A stretch of DNA of 64,000 nucleotides from Incurvaria masculella. Its lineage: Eukaryota > Arthropoda > Insecta > Lepidoptera > Incurvariidae. The DNA lies in contig OX335642.1 in assembly GCA_946894095.1 (NCBI GenBank), positions 755,021-819,020 of the forward strand, given 5' to 3'. The notes under the pieces are model-generated. The model did not search any database. It had not been told where the DNA came from and saw nothing but the letters and a program-made list of their open reading frames with translations. Below, one piece after another: positions 32,549 to 44,290 of the stretch. Positions within the stretch are counted from its first letter, which is position 1. The number at the start of each line of letters is the position of its first letter. Both the position numbers and the translations under genes were made by a program.

Positions 32549-33134
32549 TAGTCTATAAATAGTATCCTGTATCGTTGTGTCGTATCGTTGAAACTCGAGA
32601 CCGTCAGCAGCGAGCGAATTCGTACGAGAACTCACTCGCAGGCGCTCCCGTTTTTGTATGTCAAAGAGGCTACCCTCAAACATACTAGCTCGGTTTCTAC
32701 TCCCGTCCTTCCATGGTCGCTGCAGGTACCATAATGGTCAAAAAGTTGAGAAATCCGAGGATGTCAACATGGATTATTTTTTGTGTTCATGTGCATATTG
32801 TAAAAACACGATTTCCCGATAAAGGTACTCCATCAAACACTCCCATTTTGACAAGAACATTAAGCCGTTTTCCGCATTAAATTTTCATCGCCCGAGAAAA
32901 TACGCCAATGTAAGCCTAAGAGCCAATAAAGAAGAAAACCGCTTTTCCAGGCGGCCGGCCAATCGAGAAATATTTTCATCAGAAGAGGAGAAAAAAATCG
33001 CGGACGCGAATTCGAAAGAAACTTCGAGAACTCCCGACAGATTTAACGCGCGAGCAGACCAAAAGTACAACAACTCAATTTTCGATGTAGACCTAAGGGG
33101 GCGACAGACCCCCCAAATGGCCACAATGACTTTT
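32549..33134. other. Unassigned; possible TATA box and GC-rich patch
   Basis: TATAAATAG at 32553-32561 lies directly after the foldback element, with GTCAGCAGCGAGCG about 50 bases on. It is weak as a promoter because the spacing to an initiator does not fit. 32880-33120 is GC-rich with a domain-free 79-codon minus-strand frame. Confidence 0.3.
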
Positions 33135-33400
33135 CTGTGTCACTGGACATGGAAATCCCAACACACCGCATTCTCGAAGGTGCCCATGAGTACGGCTATG
33201 CATTGAACTGGATGGAAAGAACGGACAATTATTCATTGCCGTTTCGACCATCTTTTCATTCAATGCGATGGTACAAATGATGCGGGATCAACCCTACCAC
33301 CTAACAGGGCCAATAGTTGGTATCCATAGTATACCTACAGTCTTACATGGATTGCGAACCATGCAATAGCTCGAATCCGTACCGAAATGACCGACGAAGT
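33135..33400 (-). repeat. Old tRNA-headed SINE copy
   Basis: Landmarks in order: CACTGGACATGG, CACACCGCATTCTCGAAGG, CATTGAACTGGATGGAAAGA, TTTCGACCATCTTTTCATTC, CAATGCGATGGTAC, CTACCACCTAACAGGG, GAACCATGCAATAGCTCG. A small deletion lies in the tail and the head is degraded. Confidence 0.65.
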
Positions 33401-35879
33401 GTGAGTAAAAACCAACAAATTAAGTTAACTAGTGGCTCTCTGAGCTGCAGACCTCGCGTGTCTTGGTTATCTACCTAACGCTTTTTATAAAACCTTTTTA
33501 AATATTAAAAAAAACCTTTTTATATAATTATCGAACATGCTCACAAGCATTCACGAGAATCGATTGAGAAATGCGAACTGTCGGGGATAAACAGCCGGAC
33601 ATACGAAAGCATTTTTCTTAATCTGAAACGGAGACGCTTCGCTCGGTTAATGAAATACAAATTTCACTTTGAATTAAAATAATTAGTTGGTTTTAAATGT
33701 CTAACTTTCCTATGAACTAAGTTTAATTATAGGTCAAGGTAATCGGGAAGCGATCTAAGGATTAGTGATTTGGTGTATGTGTCAGTGAGTGTCTCAGCAC
33801 CAAAACAAACTTTAAAAGGTAAAACATTTATAATCTGCTCGAAAACTCTAGTTGTTTCTGAGAAAGTCATAGACGGAAATCAAACTTATATGAATGCCTG
33901 CTAAGCAATTTTACCTTTTAACTTCTTAAGAATAATAAGTTAAATAAATATTGTTTACTTTATATGATATAGGTAGAATTTAATTGTTTATACACATATA
34001 GGTACCTTATAGTAATTTCATATTCGACAAAGATATATACTAGTATAGTTCTTATGCTATACATTCTGTGTACTTTATCTGATTCTGAATCTGACACAAT
34101 GGTTCCATTTTGTCCGTGCGGAACCCTACAACGTCGCAGAGATAGGTCTCGCATGTTTCAAGCCCAATGTTTTCTCGCTGCTTCCAGTGCCTGGCTGCAG
34201 AGTTTCCAAAAGTTTTCCCTTCGAAGAAAAATGGCGGTGAGAAAAGGAAGCAAGACAAAAGGTGTGTTAAGTGGGCCCGCTTAAAATGTTTTAGAAATTC
34301 GCTTACTTATTCAAGAAATGGTTTGAGATTTTTTGTCTTTCGATGTTTGCCACTTTGCGTGCTTTCTAAAAAATATTCGTAATCACCTGAATTTCAGATT
34401 TAGTATTAAAATTTTGTTAAAATAATTAAACAAGCTTCAAAGTGTAATTTCGTATTCTTAAACACTTTAGTTGCACGTGGATAGAACGTGATAAGAATTC
34501 GTCCAAAAGTAAAGTAATGCATACGACATATAATTCATAGAATTTAATAACAGAAAAATTTAACTAACACAATAAATGAAAACTTAAATGTAAAACATAT
34601 TAAACCGAACTGAAAAAACTATAAATATAAAATATTTCAGTACTCAAACTTAGTATTTTTTCTAAGAGTAGTTGCTTCTTCAGCTGGAATAATTTATATG
34701 TCTGGTTTATTTAAAAACTCGAGTGGTAGTGATACACAACGATGGAGAGCTATGAGGTACGATCAAAGCATACTCTTTGGGATGTAAACCTTTTCGTACG
34801 AAGCTTAACTAAATGTGAAAGTGCGTTATTTTTTCTGATTTGTAAATTTTTAGAAACAACGAGACAGTCTGCTACCTGGGTATCTAATGTTCGCGCTAAT
34901 TCTCGTAGACGGGCCATTGTAGAGATAATGTTACTACGTTAGCCATCTCAGCTCGTCGCAGAAGTCCAAAAGGTTGCGGTTTTGCCGCAATCTTCTGAGT
35001 GCGATCCTGGTATCCGTGACTTCGTGATAAACGTTATGTAGATAGAGTGCGACTTTCGAAAATAAGCCTTTTTAAGGTGAAACATATTGACTAACAGTTC
35101 CTTAGTAAAGTATGGCTCTCTCTGGTTCTGGATAAGTCCACATCCACCAAAGAACCGGTTTTGAGTCGCAAACGATATTTACGTTACACAATCATACAAT
35201 ACGGTTTAAGAATTCGTCGATTGACTCGTTGATTTTCTTAAATGTTAATGTATCAAAAACTTTGAGCTCTCCTTAAACTCTTTTTCCTGTTTGAAAAGAG
35301 GTCTATTAAATATATAATATATAATAGGTATATAAAAACATTGATAGAACAATGAAATAAACCGGGAAAATTATTACGTGAAAGCCAATGCAGCAAAAAA
35401 CTACTTCCGATGAAGTACAATGTGGCATTCCAGAGTAAAGAATACATAGAGTCGTCAATTTGGTCCGTTTAAGGTACTTGTTTACTAATTATTATTGTTT
35501 TAGTAATGAATTAAGTTGAAATAGGATTGGTATAACGTTAAAAAAAGTTTATGAAAAAATGTAGGTCAAAGTGAAGATGAAAATATGGTGACTTATTTTC
35601 AATCGACTTAAAAATTAGTAGGGTATAAATGCAACTCATATAGAATATATTTTGCCCTTCCTATTTATTTCATAATTTGGACGATTTTTTCTTGGTCTAA
35701 TTTAAGATCACTCCTTGGTCATCTCATATGAAAATATTGAGGTCCCTATTATAGATTCAAAAGATCCTAAAAATATGACCATAGTGGTAATTGGATATGG
35801 CGAAATATGAAAATTTCAGTTATAGGATATATTAGGTTAGGTTGGGTCGTTAGGTAAACTCTGCTAAGGTAGTGATGAC
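33401..35879. other. Long stretch without gene or clear repeat
   Basis: 2.5 kb, mostly AT-rich. 34080-34135 (TTTTGTCCGTGCGGAACCCT) may be a scrap of the CCGT repeat. 34160-34270 is slightly GC-richer (CGAAGAAAAATGGCGGTGAG). 34900-35000 has mixed composition. Frames of 60-76 codons here show no domain. A TTAGGTTAGGTTGGG run lies at 35829-35844. Confidence 0.35.
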
Positions 35880-36018
35880 AATAATTCGGTTAAATGTAGC
35901 CGTGATAATAAAGGGAAGGTTCTGGAATGGCACATAATTCCTTCGGCAATGCGCTGTGTTGAGCTAACGTCATGATGGTGGGTGTGATATTAGCCATCAA
36001 TGCCCAGTCACATAAAAA
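35880..36018 (+). repeat. SINE 3'-end fragment
   Basis: TTAAATGTAGCCGTGATAAT, GGTTCTGGAATGGCACATAA, TCCTTCGGCAATG and GATATTAGCCATC, ending CAGTCACATAAAAAAA. Confidence 0.68.
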
Positions 36019-36420
36019 AATCTGCATTTAATGATTTAACCAATCATACTTTAGAACTAGAAACTGAATCTAACACGATCGATTTTAAATAATTGTCAAA
36101 ATTAACCCTTTTTTCAAACAGTTTAACCTAGCCGTAAAATATAAGAAAGGTACTTACAATATGGTGCGATGGGCTCACATTTAAATACGTATAAATGTTC
36201 GGTTTTAGCTATTGATGTTCGGTTTCTTATCAAATCAAAAATTTATTTCATGATACTAATGTTTGCCTAGACTTAAGCTACCACTAATCTAACAAAACGT
36301 TATGCATGCTTTATAAAAAAAAAAAACTTTTGTAATTTACATTCATTCGTTTTTCCGTAAAAAACAATCTCTAGCGAAAAAAATAATAGATTATCTGTGT
36401 AGATTGATTTTCTTGTAACT

Positions 36421-36655
36421 GCCAGCCAGTCAGTCAGCATGTTTGCGTCCACTGTTGGACATACGCCTCTCCAATTTTCCTCCAGTCCAGTGGCTCCGTA
36501 CCGCTGAAGGCCGGGACCTTCACCGGTACGGAGCCACTGCTTTCCGCCGACGCACTTGATGTCGTCGTCCCACCTAGCAGGTGGTCTTCCCACACTCCGT
36601 TTTGCTGTCCACGGCCGCGCACAAAGTGAATCGGCACAGTAGTTTTGCAATACAT
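36421..36655 (-). pseudogene. RTE-type LINE C-terminus with internal palindrome
   Basis: On the minus strand the first frame reads SVGRPPARWDDDIKCVGGKQ, and the last codons in another frame read WRKIGEAYVQQWTQTC. An (A/P)RWxDDI ... GEAYVQQW ending is that of RTE-clade LINEs. After the stop comes GCTGACTGACTGGCTGG, a short tandem tail as RTE elements have. A 50-base hairpin at 36489-36538 interrupts the frame. 36019-36420 and 36656-37043 hold nothing else of note. Confidence 0.72.
36489..36538. repeat. 50-base hairpin in the RTE remnant
   Basis: AGTGGCTCCGTACCG (36489-36503) is exactly inverted at 36524-36538. GAAGG/CCTTC inside extends it, leaving a loop of about 6 bases. The related copy at 48035 has only one arm. 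Confidence 0.9.
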
Positions 36656-37043
36656 TCCGATTCAGAACTTTGTATGGAGAGCTGTCCCAATTAACCCTAC
36701 GATCTACACAAATACAAGTCAGAGATATCTTCAGAATATACCCTCTCTACACTTGCATTACTCTGTGGTATTTAGTAATTGGAATCTGTAGTGGGTTGAA
36801 CTAATTTATTAAGCCCGTGTGTCGGCGGCATCAGTACAGTGTGGCACGATATTGTGACAACTCCCCTTGCTTGTTAACAAAGCGACCGAATGTGTTCAGG
36901 ATACAAACTGGTTGGGCTTGTCAATATATAGTTCATGTACTGCAGCCGGTAGTGCATGCGACAATTCTCGCGTACGAAATAGCTACATACGGCATTTAAG
37001 ACCCTATAGCAAATATAAGTGTGTGTTAACAAGCAATATGAAG

Positions 37044-37589
37044 TTAAGGTGGGCCATCCCGCTCAACTCCCCATACAAACGGGGAAAGAAGATCACGCCC
37101 ATATTTCTTGTCAGAGATCCCAAATTTTTCTTAAAATAGCTTTATTTGATCGAACTAGATGTCTAATGACCGTTGGCATTGTAAAATTGTGTTTGGTTTC
37201 TAAGTTATAAGGTCCGAAAGTTCAAATTTTTCGTGCGTTTTATACAATAACTTTGGAGGTGGATATCGCAATGATAAAGTAAGAACATCCTGAAAAGATT
37301 AGTCATCATACATAGCCTATTTTATTAAGATTTATAATCAATTTGGTTTTTGTTAGATTTTTGACTGCAGCGGTCGTGGTTTACTTTTAGCTATAAGTCG
37401 TTTTGTAATGAAAATTTACGTAAATCTTACCAAATCATACACTATGCACATTGTCTTTTTTGTGGACATGTTGAATCTTCCTTATCACGGAGCCTGTCTT
37501 TTTCTTTGAAACAGAGAAGGTCCCAGAGCGCAACAGCACGATTTTGTACCATGCCCGCGAATGAGTCCCGCCGGAAAGGGCCACCTTAA
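37044..37589 (+). mobile_element. TTAA MITE family 2, copy 1
   Basis: 546 bp between TTAA at 37044 and 37586. Left TTAAGGTGGGCCATCCCGCT; right on the minus strand TTAAGGTGGCCCTTTCCGGC. It aligns over its length with 56985-57523 at about 85% by eye. It sits at the joint of two 47-base direct repeats (36998-37043 and 37587-37633, TTAAG.CCCTAT.GCAAA.A), so the target was probably a short tandem duplication. Confidence 0.85.
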
Positions 37590-37845
37590 GTCCCTATGGC
37601 AAAAATAAGTGTATGTTAACAAGCAACATGAAGTTATTGCGACTCGTAGCCAAGGGGCGTGGAGACCGGCTTTTATTTCTTCTCTGAGTTGAATACCTCG
37701 ATAACCATTGGCGAGGAAGAGCCGCCATGAAATTTCGCAGGGATTATCATTTGTAGGGTCCCGTAGCCAAATTCGAAAAAGGGCCCTTGTGGTCTGGCTC
37801 TGTTGCCTGTAGGTCACACACATTTTGTCCCGAAGTGTTCTATTA

Positions 37846-38320
37846 TTAAGGGCCTGGTACTAGCCAAATCGCAAAGTTAGACGAGGCACCCCAAGTAAAC
37901 TAACTAAGTCTGACGATTATAAGTGTCATCCTTACAATATATGATTCCTTGTCTAGGAATCGAATGATTTTCGTTAATGTATGTTTCCTTTTTCTATACA
38001 AAATACATTGCGGAAACGGTGTCCATTTCCGAACTTTTTTGACTAAATGTAGAAATCTAAAAGCAAATGGAATTTTTTGTTTATGCATATATGCTGTTTT
38101 TGCTTATATCTAGAAATCGAATGACTTTCAGATTTCTAATGAGAAAACTTTTTTTATTTTTATTATTATTTAAATAAATGATGGAATAAAAAAATATTAA
38201 CAATCCATTATCAGTCTGGAGTTCTATTTGGATTTGCTGAAGCGTTTCACTACATATTATTACATTTGTTAAAAAGTGCATTTGTATGGCGCGAGTAGTT
38301 GGCTAGTCCTAGCGCCTTAA
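37846..38320 (-). mobile_element. TTAA MITE family 1, copy 4
   Basis: 475 bp, TTAA at both ends. It differs from the 479-bp copies by a small deletion near 38145. 37590-37845 before it holds no recognised feature beyond the short direct repeat. Confidence 0.88.
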
Positions 38321-38874
38321 CGGTTGTTTTTGATTATGCTGATCAAATAGGCACATTAATTTAGTTGTGCACCTACTAATATTTATTTCTCAAAATGTCA
38401 TAAAAAATAGATTTCTGAAGCCAGCAGTGTCGGGATATTTTGATATCAAAGCGAATATAGGTTAGTACGTTTTGCGGACGCTGCAATACTGAGCTAACAG
38501 AGTAATCCAGAGCATGCGATATTTTTGGATTTTCCTGGCATATCCCACTGCACTCCGCAGAGTCCGATGGACCACGAGGGAATTCAGAGGGATATTTAAA
38601 AATACACGAGTACTACTCAGCTTGACCTAGCGTGGAGCCGTTTAAATTGTACGGATACATTTGTTTGACATTTGGAATTGTACGATTCGGGTACAGACGT
38701 TTCTGAAACGGGTTTTTTTAAATATTCAGCGAATGGCTGTGCGTGTGGTTGACGACACATATAACTCGGTATTTTAAAGATGTCCGCATGTGGAAAGCTC
38801 TTTGAGGAAATCAAACTTGTATGAATTATGTGCTCTTTGATTTCCGGTATTCAAAGAGAATATAAACGGTCCGA
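38321..38874. other. Unassigned stretch
   Basis: Mixed composition, no gene. A 65-codon minus-strand frame at 38617-38814 has no recognisable domain. Confidence 0.3.
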
Positions 38875-39165
38875 ATTCATAACTTCCCGCGCATGTCTCA
38901 AGAGGCGACAAAGGGATTTGTTGTTCGTGATTATGATTCTATAAAAACTGTATGTGCCTCTCCTTACATACTAGGTGTTAGGGTTGATCCCCCGGTTTAG
39001 TACCGTCGCTTTAAATGGTTGAAGCAGTAATTAAAATAACAACTTCTTCTTAGGTTTATCGATGTCATTACATTTGCTTTTTTGGTAATTTGTAAATTGT
39101 ACCTAACATAAAGGTCCTGGCATGGCACCCGTTAGCTGCAGTATTAGCATTTTTTTTATGTTAAG
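38875..39165 (+). repeat. SINE with third head type
   Basis: Starts TTCCCGCGCATGTCTCAAGA GGCGACAAAGGGA, a string with no tRNA or 5S similarity. It then joins the shared body (AACTGTATGTGCC, TACTAGGTGTTAGGGTTGAT, TTGAAGCAGTAATT). After a gap come AAGGTCCTGGCATGGCACCC and a degraded end near 39160. The same head is seen at 6562 and 17955. Confidence 0.6.
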
Positions 39166-40120
39166 CTTCACACCACTGTTATCAAGTGCAGTAATTTTCC
39201 GCTAAGATACCATAGCATGGACTTGTCCCAAAAATAAAGTTTTGCCATTTCGTAAAATTTCCCAAAAACTGAGTGGACACACTAAATCCACATAATTATC
39301 GAATCTGCTCACAAAATTTTCAAGAGAAAAAAACACAAGAAAAAGAATGAAATTTTGTTTTAAGGTGCCCGTTAAAAATATTCAGTTTTAAGCCATGCAA
39401 AGGCGGATTCGCGAGGTATGCAACTCGGAGAGCCACTAGTTTTAATATGGAACGGAATAAATAAAAAACTAGGTTTATCAAGAATTACTGAAATCCTTCA
39501 AAACGGGTACAGCTGAACACGGAGAGATGCAACCTTAAAACTGCTAATTTTATGTTGTACAAGTAACCACTCACTAATTATAGTTTTAATATATTTCGAA
39601 TATAATTGAAGCGTGACTACGAGTAAATAAGCATTGAGAGTGAACTAAGAAAACATATAAAAACAAAAATGTAAGTAACATAATTGTAGCCTTGATATAT
39701 ACATTTATACGTACGTAAATGTTACTCATCTACTGCTTTATCGGCTTGTCAGACCAAAGTCCTTCCGCATTGATAGATAATAACACTTAACGAGCCTAGT
39801 GGAGGGCTATTATCTAAATTGCCGAGTCCTTGGTGAAAATATATTGTGTTCGTGTAGGAATTCTCAGTTAGTTAAGGGACGCTCATATGACCACGAGGAA
39901 ATATCAAAGCCGCTCAGTCGGGCCTTGGAGTTCATTGCGCATTACCCGAAGATACATTTTCCGTGAGATCTAAGAAGAACAGTACGACATTTTTGAATGG
40001 AAAAAAATGGTTGCTTTCTTTTCAAATTTAAGAGATATTGAGAAAATAATTTCCTATACTAGAGAAATAAATTCATGGAATAAATAAGTCAGAACATTTA
40101 CTTCGAAATGGGTAATTCAT
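39166..40120. other. AT-rich stretch, nothing recognised
   Basis: No gene and no repeat landmarks. Confidence 0.35.
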
Positions 40121-40222
40121 ATTTTTATGGAACCGGACATGGATGGCAAAACCTCACATGTTGTCAAGATATCAGCCACTCAGACCACAAAGGAAACTAG
40201 GTGCCATGCCAGGACCCATCGA
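40121..40222 (-). repeat. SINE 3'-end fragment
   Basis: TTTTTATGGAACCGGACATG GATGGCAAAACC and AAACTAGGTGCCATGCCAGG. Tail only. Confidence 0.65.
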
Positions 40223-40303
40223 TTTATCGTTGCCAGGAACTTACTTATATTCTAAAAGTAGACTTATTTAATTGCTGCTCATGTCATCTTCCATTCAGTG
40301 CCA

Positions 40304-40710
40304 TTTTTTTTTATGCGACCTGACTTGGATGGCTAATACCACACAACTACCGTTATGATATTAGCCCAATACACCACATTCCCGAAGGAATTAGGTGCCA
40401 TGCCAGGACCTTCCCTTTATGAGCACGGCTACATTGAACTGAATGGAAAACACGGACAATTTTTCATTGCCGCTTCGACCATCTTTTCATCCAATGCGAT
40501 GGTACCAACCCGGGCGGGCTTAAACCCTACCACCTAGGAGGGGAAGGGGACCTACAGTTTTACACGGACTCGGAACCATGGAGCAGCTCGCATTCGTGAC
40601 GAAATGCACTTATCTAACTCGGAAAGAGAAAGACAGTGGTGCATGTCGGTATTGAACCCAGGCCTCTGGTACGCTAGGCCAGTCCCCGAGCCACTAGACT
40701 ACGAGCCGCC
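40304..40710 (-). mobile_element. Full-length tRNA-headed SINE
   Basis: From the reversed A-tail (TTTTTTTTTATGCGACCTGA) through a well-preserved body to the tRNA-like head at 40645-40710. On the minus strand the head reads TAGTCTAGTGGCTCGGGGAC and GGGTTCAATACCG. It is very close to 51886-52294. Confidence 0.86.
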
Positions 40711-41996
40711 GCCATGGTACCAGCCCGGTATAGGCGCACGAGAAGAAGTGCAGTGGGACCAATCGCATATTTTTTGGTTTTATTTTTTTATTTTTTGAAA
40801 TGTTGAATGTAGATGTTAATTATAGGCCAACACAGCTTCCTTACAAGTAAATATTACCGAATCAATTTGATTTGCATGAAGTGGACTTGCGCACAAAAAC
40901 TATAAAATGTTCAAAAAAATTAATAATAAGTGAAAAAAGTAATTAATTATAATATCATCGCACACATATTTCTAACATAAGCGTAAGAAAAATAAGCGTA
41001 ACTTTGATAAGCCGTTGAAAGTCCCCGCCCTAATAATTTTCCTAGCGAAAATAACTTTGTCCTGTTTTTCCTCGCCCAACTTGCCTATACCCATCCCCTG
41101 GTAAGTGATGAAATCTGAGTGAAATTGCGCCGGAAATTTCGATAGTGCGATAAAGGCAACGACTTCAGCTTGCCGCGCCGTGTAGCGGCACCTAGCGCCA
41201 ATGGACGTAAATTTCCCTTCATTAAGATATTATACCGAGAGATGGCGCTGTGAAATATTAGAAGGCGTGACATTAAGCCCCCCGAGAAACTCTTTAGTGC
41301 TTTATAAAACAGCTCGGTGAATTGGCTGCTAAGACGAATTGTGATCTTTAATTATTAATTTTAGAGACAAGCAGGATACTTTGGTCCAGTTAGATGTTCG
41401 CTTAGTCTTTTCTATGTAATTCAAACATCACGTTTGTAAGTGTACGCACAAGATATTTTCTGGTCAGTGCCTAAACGTTTTTTGAATTGATTCCAGTTTT
41501 CCATAACTTGATTGAAGTACTTGGTTACATTGGTATTGTGTACGTAAGTGAGTTTTTTATTGAGAGTGAGCCTGGATGGCTTGGTAGCTATATCAAAGAA
41601 TAACTAATAATGCGTTATATCTGTCCGAAACCGCTATTCTCTAGAAATACCAGTAATATTTAAAATAAATTGTTTCGCATTCGATAGCCCAATTCTTGAG
41701 AAAACTAACAACAACATCACGTTACGATCTTTAAGAACTGAGGAAATTGAAAATATCAGAAACAATGCTAAGCGAAAATGAAGAAATAGAGAGGGCGGCG
41801 AAGCGACGCGGTGGTTCGGGGGCTGAAGGCGCCAGTCCCTGAAACCGGGCCCTGCTCGCCTTATTGTCCAAAACGAAATTCATCCGAGTGAGGCCGGGAA
41901 CCTCCGCTAGCCGTACATATAAAGTTTGCCTTGATTAGTTATACAGACACATAAAATACATATTAAGTACCCTTCAAGATCTAAAGTTAGCGCACT
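40711..41996. other. Unassigned; GC-richer patch
   Basis: No gene. 41000-41300 is moderately GC-rich (TTGCCGCGCCGTGTAGCGGC). AGAGATGGCGCTGTG near 41240 and 41770-41920 (AGAGGGCGGCGAAGCGACGC) likewise have no domain. Possible conserved non-coding or eroded repeat. Confidence 0.3.
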
Positions 41997-42132
41997 TACG
42001 CCCGGTTTCACCACCTCCAGCTACAAAAATCCCAAAGTTACCTTTCGGTTACGCCATACAAATATGCAATGTAACCAAAAGATAACTATCGGATTTCAGA
42101 TAGCTGGAGGTAGTGAAAACTTGGGTTAGTAA
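41997..42132. mobile_element. Small palindromic MITE, about 136 bp
   Basis: Left GCCCGGTTTCACCACCTCCA GCTA and the complement of the right end AACCCAAGTTTTCACTACCT CCAGCTA are inverted copies. The interior also pairs (TTACCTTTCGGTTAC against TTATCTTTTGGTTAC). Coding capacity none. Confidence 0.7.
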
Positions 42133-42772
42133 TAATAATAATATCCAATTTATTGAATGAAGAAGACGTGAGTATACAGAAAAACAAAATAACAGTAAAA
42201 CTTACAATTCAGAGTACATTTCTGTAAAGAAAAAAAAAAGGACAAAAAAGAAAAAATATCTACTTAAGCATACATAGGAAAAACAAATTATAAACATAAG
42301 CTACGTACTGCATACTTCCCTTCATCCAATGGGTGATGTTATTGACTTATGGCAACCTCTTCCAACTCACGCATTAGATATATATATATATTGCTCTCAA
42401 ACCATTGTACTCTTAATTTTCTGTAGGTGGTAGCATTTAAAGTGTAATATTATATAGTTTTTTTTATTTTAGCTGTAAGAATAATAATGTATTTTGTATT
42501 TTGACTCTTTGTTTACAGGTCTCACTGTAGTAGTTCATGACAGAAATAATCGTATTAAAACTAAATCTAACAGAGCTTTCACAACTTTTTCATGTTGTCA
42601 CTGGATTAGTGCATCGCTTTAAGGTCCCTACTTGCGGCGACGCAAGGTTCGGGTCTCCTCTTTCCCTAAAATATGGTTGATAGAGGCGATGGCTGTGCCC
42701 GGCGTGATGCTCGTGATGCTGTTTGTGGGGACTGGCTTGCTCCAATTGGCAACATGCTAGATGGCGGGCATG
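42133..42772. other. AT-rich stretch
   Basis: Short (AAT)n and poly-A tracts, a (TA)n run near 42380, then a moderately GC-rich 42600-42770 with no domain. Confidence 0.3.
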
Positions 42773-42780
42773 GTCTTTAC

Positions 42781-43422
42781 GAGTCGTATTCACTACGTAT
42801 AATATTCACAACGTATAATAGTATTTTTTTCCAAAAAATTAAAACCATGCATATCGTATAATATTCACAACGTATAATGTTATACGTTGTGCATGAGTTT
42901 AAAAATAAAATAAACTCTTTGCATCATGCAGAACGTATAATAGTCACAACGTATAATATTCCTAACATGAATTCACAAAAAAAGAAAACCATGCAGAACG
43001 TATAATATGCCAAGAAGCACTGCATAAAGCGCCCTAACAACGATACATTTAAGGCTGAAATTGCTACGAATCGATATCTGTTGAAGAGTAACAATTTGCT
43101 ACAACGCTAATTGAGACGGTCGAAAAGTCGCGTGCGAGTATAATCTTTAATCTTATATCGATAAGGGCGCTTATCGTATGAAATATTTTAGGATTATATG
43201 ATATGCATGGTTTTCTTTTTTTGTTAAATAAAGATCATAACATTATACGTTGTGACTATTATACGTTATGCATGGAGAAATAAGTAATTTAATTTTTTGG
43301 ACTTCTTCATGCACTACGTATAAGATTATACGATCTGCCGATTATACGTTGTGCATGGTTTTAAAATTTTGTTAAAATATGACATTATACGATCTGCATA
43401 TTATACGTTATGCCGTTCCCCC
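42781..43422 (+). mobile_element. 642-bp motif-iterated foldback element, copy 1
   Basis: Flanked by a perfect 8-bp direct repeat GTCTTTAC (42773-42780 and 43423-43430), the sign of a transposition event. Starts GAGTCGTATTCACTACGTAT, ends ATTATACGTTATGCCGTTCCCCC. The left half carries ACGTATAAT units after CACA, ATGCA or GCAGA. The right half carries their complements (ATTATACGTT.TGCATG). I count about 15 CGTATAA/TTATACG cores. The two halves align inverted for about 230 bases, with a motif-poor centre at about 43015-43190 that itself starts and ends with AAGCGCCC-type inverted strings. No coding frame of note. Confidence 0.88.
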
Positions 43423-43430
43423 GTCTTTAC

Positions 43431-43955
43431 TAATAAACTGATATTTGTCATGAACTGTTGCACATGACATGAATTGCTGATTCTCGTCAATTCATATTAA
43501 TGTAGCGTGTTTATCTGTGAGTCTAAATACTTTTGTAAATTTAGACTAAGTGGACGTTGAAAAAAAAAACCAGCGGAGTTTCTTTCCAGTTCTTCTTCGC
43601 TGGGATTTCCCCGAACTGGCTAATGATAAAATATGACAAATCCGAGTGCAGTGTACTGTCTATGGATGATGAATAAACAATAAACAATAAGGGCATAGTG
43701 GGGGTAAAGTAATACACTTCCTGCCAATACAAGTCAGCCTTACTGCACGCCATCCCAGTTTTTTCTCTCCTCTTCCCTCCACGATGGCGGGGCGGAGGGG
43801 CGGCGGCGGGGGCACCTCGGCATAATCGGAAGCTGCGAGGGACAAATGGCGCGGTTTCGTGAATTCCGCCATTTTCCTCGCGGCGACACTTTTTTCGGGC
43901 GCGGATGTAATGCACCTTCACGCTCGGAACCCTGGACGATAAGCGGCTGATGTAA
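43431..43955. other. Unassigned; strongly GC-rich patch
   Basis: 43740-43930 is very GC-rich (GGCGGGGCGGAGGGGCGGCG). The 285-codon minus-strand frame across 43541-44398 has no domain and is antisense to a LINE remnant in its first part, so I reject it as a gene. Possible conserved or regulatory DNA. Confidence 0.3.
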
Positions 43956-44290
43956 TCGTCTGGTTTATTGTCCGTCTTTAAAGATGGAGTGAAGAGGCTG
44001 GTTGGATTTGCAGCCGCTCTGAAAGGCCGAAAGGCCATGGACGTCGTCGGGCACCTGTTACGTGAGGTCCTGGCGTACGCCATAGGCCGAGCTAAACATA
44101 AAAAGGGCCTTCTATGGGACCCGTTGCCTCCAATTTTCAAAAACTGCCAATCCAACTGAAAAGTACATCCCACATGCAAACATAGTCGCAGATGTATCGG
44201 AGGGTTTGTTTTGGTGGGATCTGACTGGACGAACGCTATTTTAGAGTACTTTGGCGATGAGGATGTTTCGACCGTATGGCATGCGACGCG
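43956..44290 (+). repeat. LINE family X 3' end
   Basis: GATTTGCAGCCGCTCTGAAA GGCCGAAAGG, GACGTCGTCGGGCAC and GTGAGGTCCTGGCGTACGCC match 25880-25975. 44110-44240 matches 4925-5050. Together the three loci outline one LINE 3' region of several hundred bases. Confidence 0.62.
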
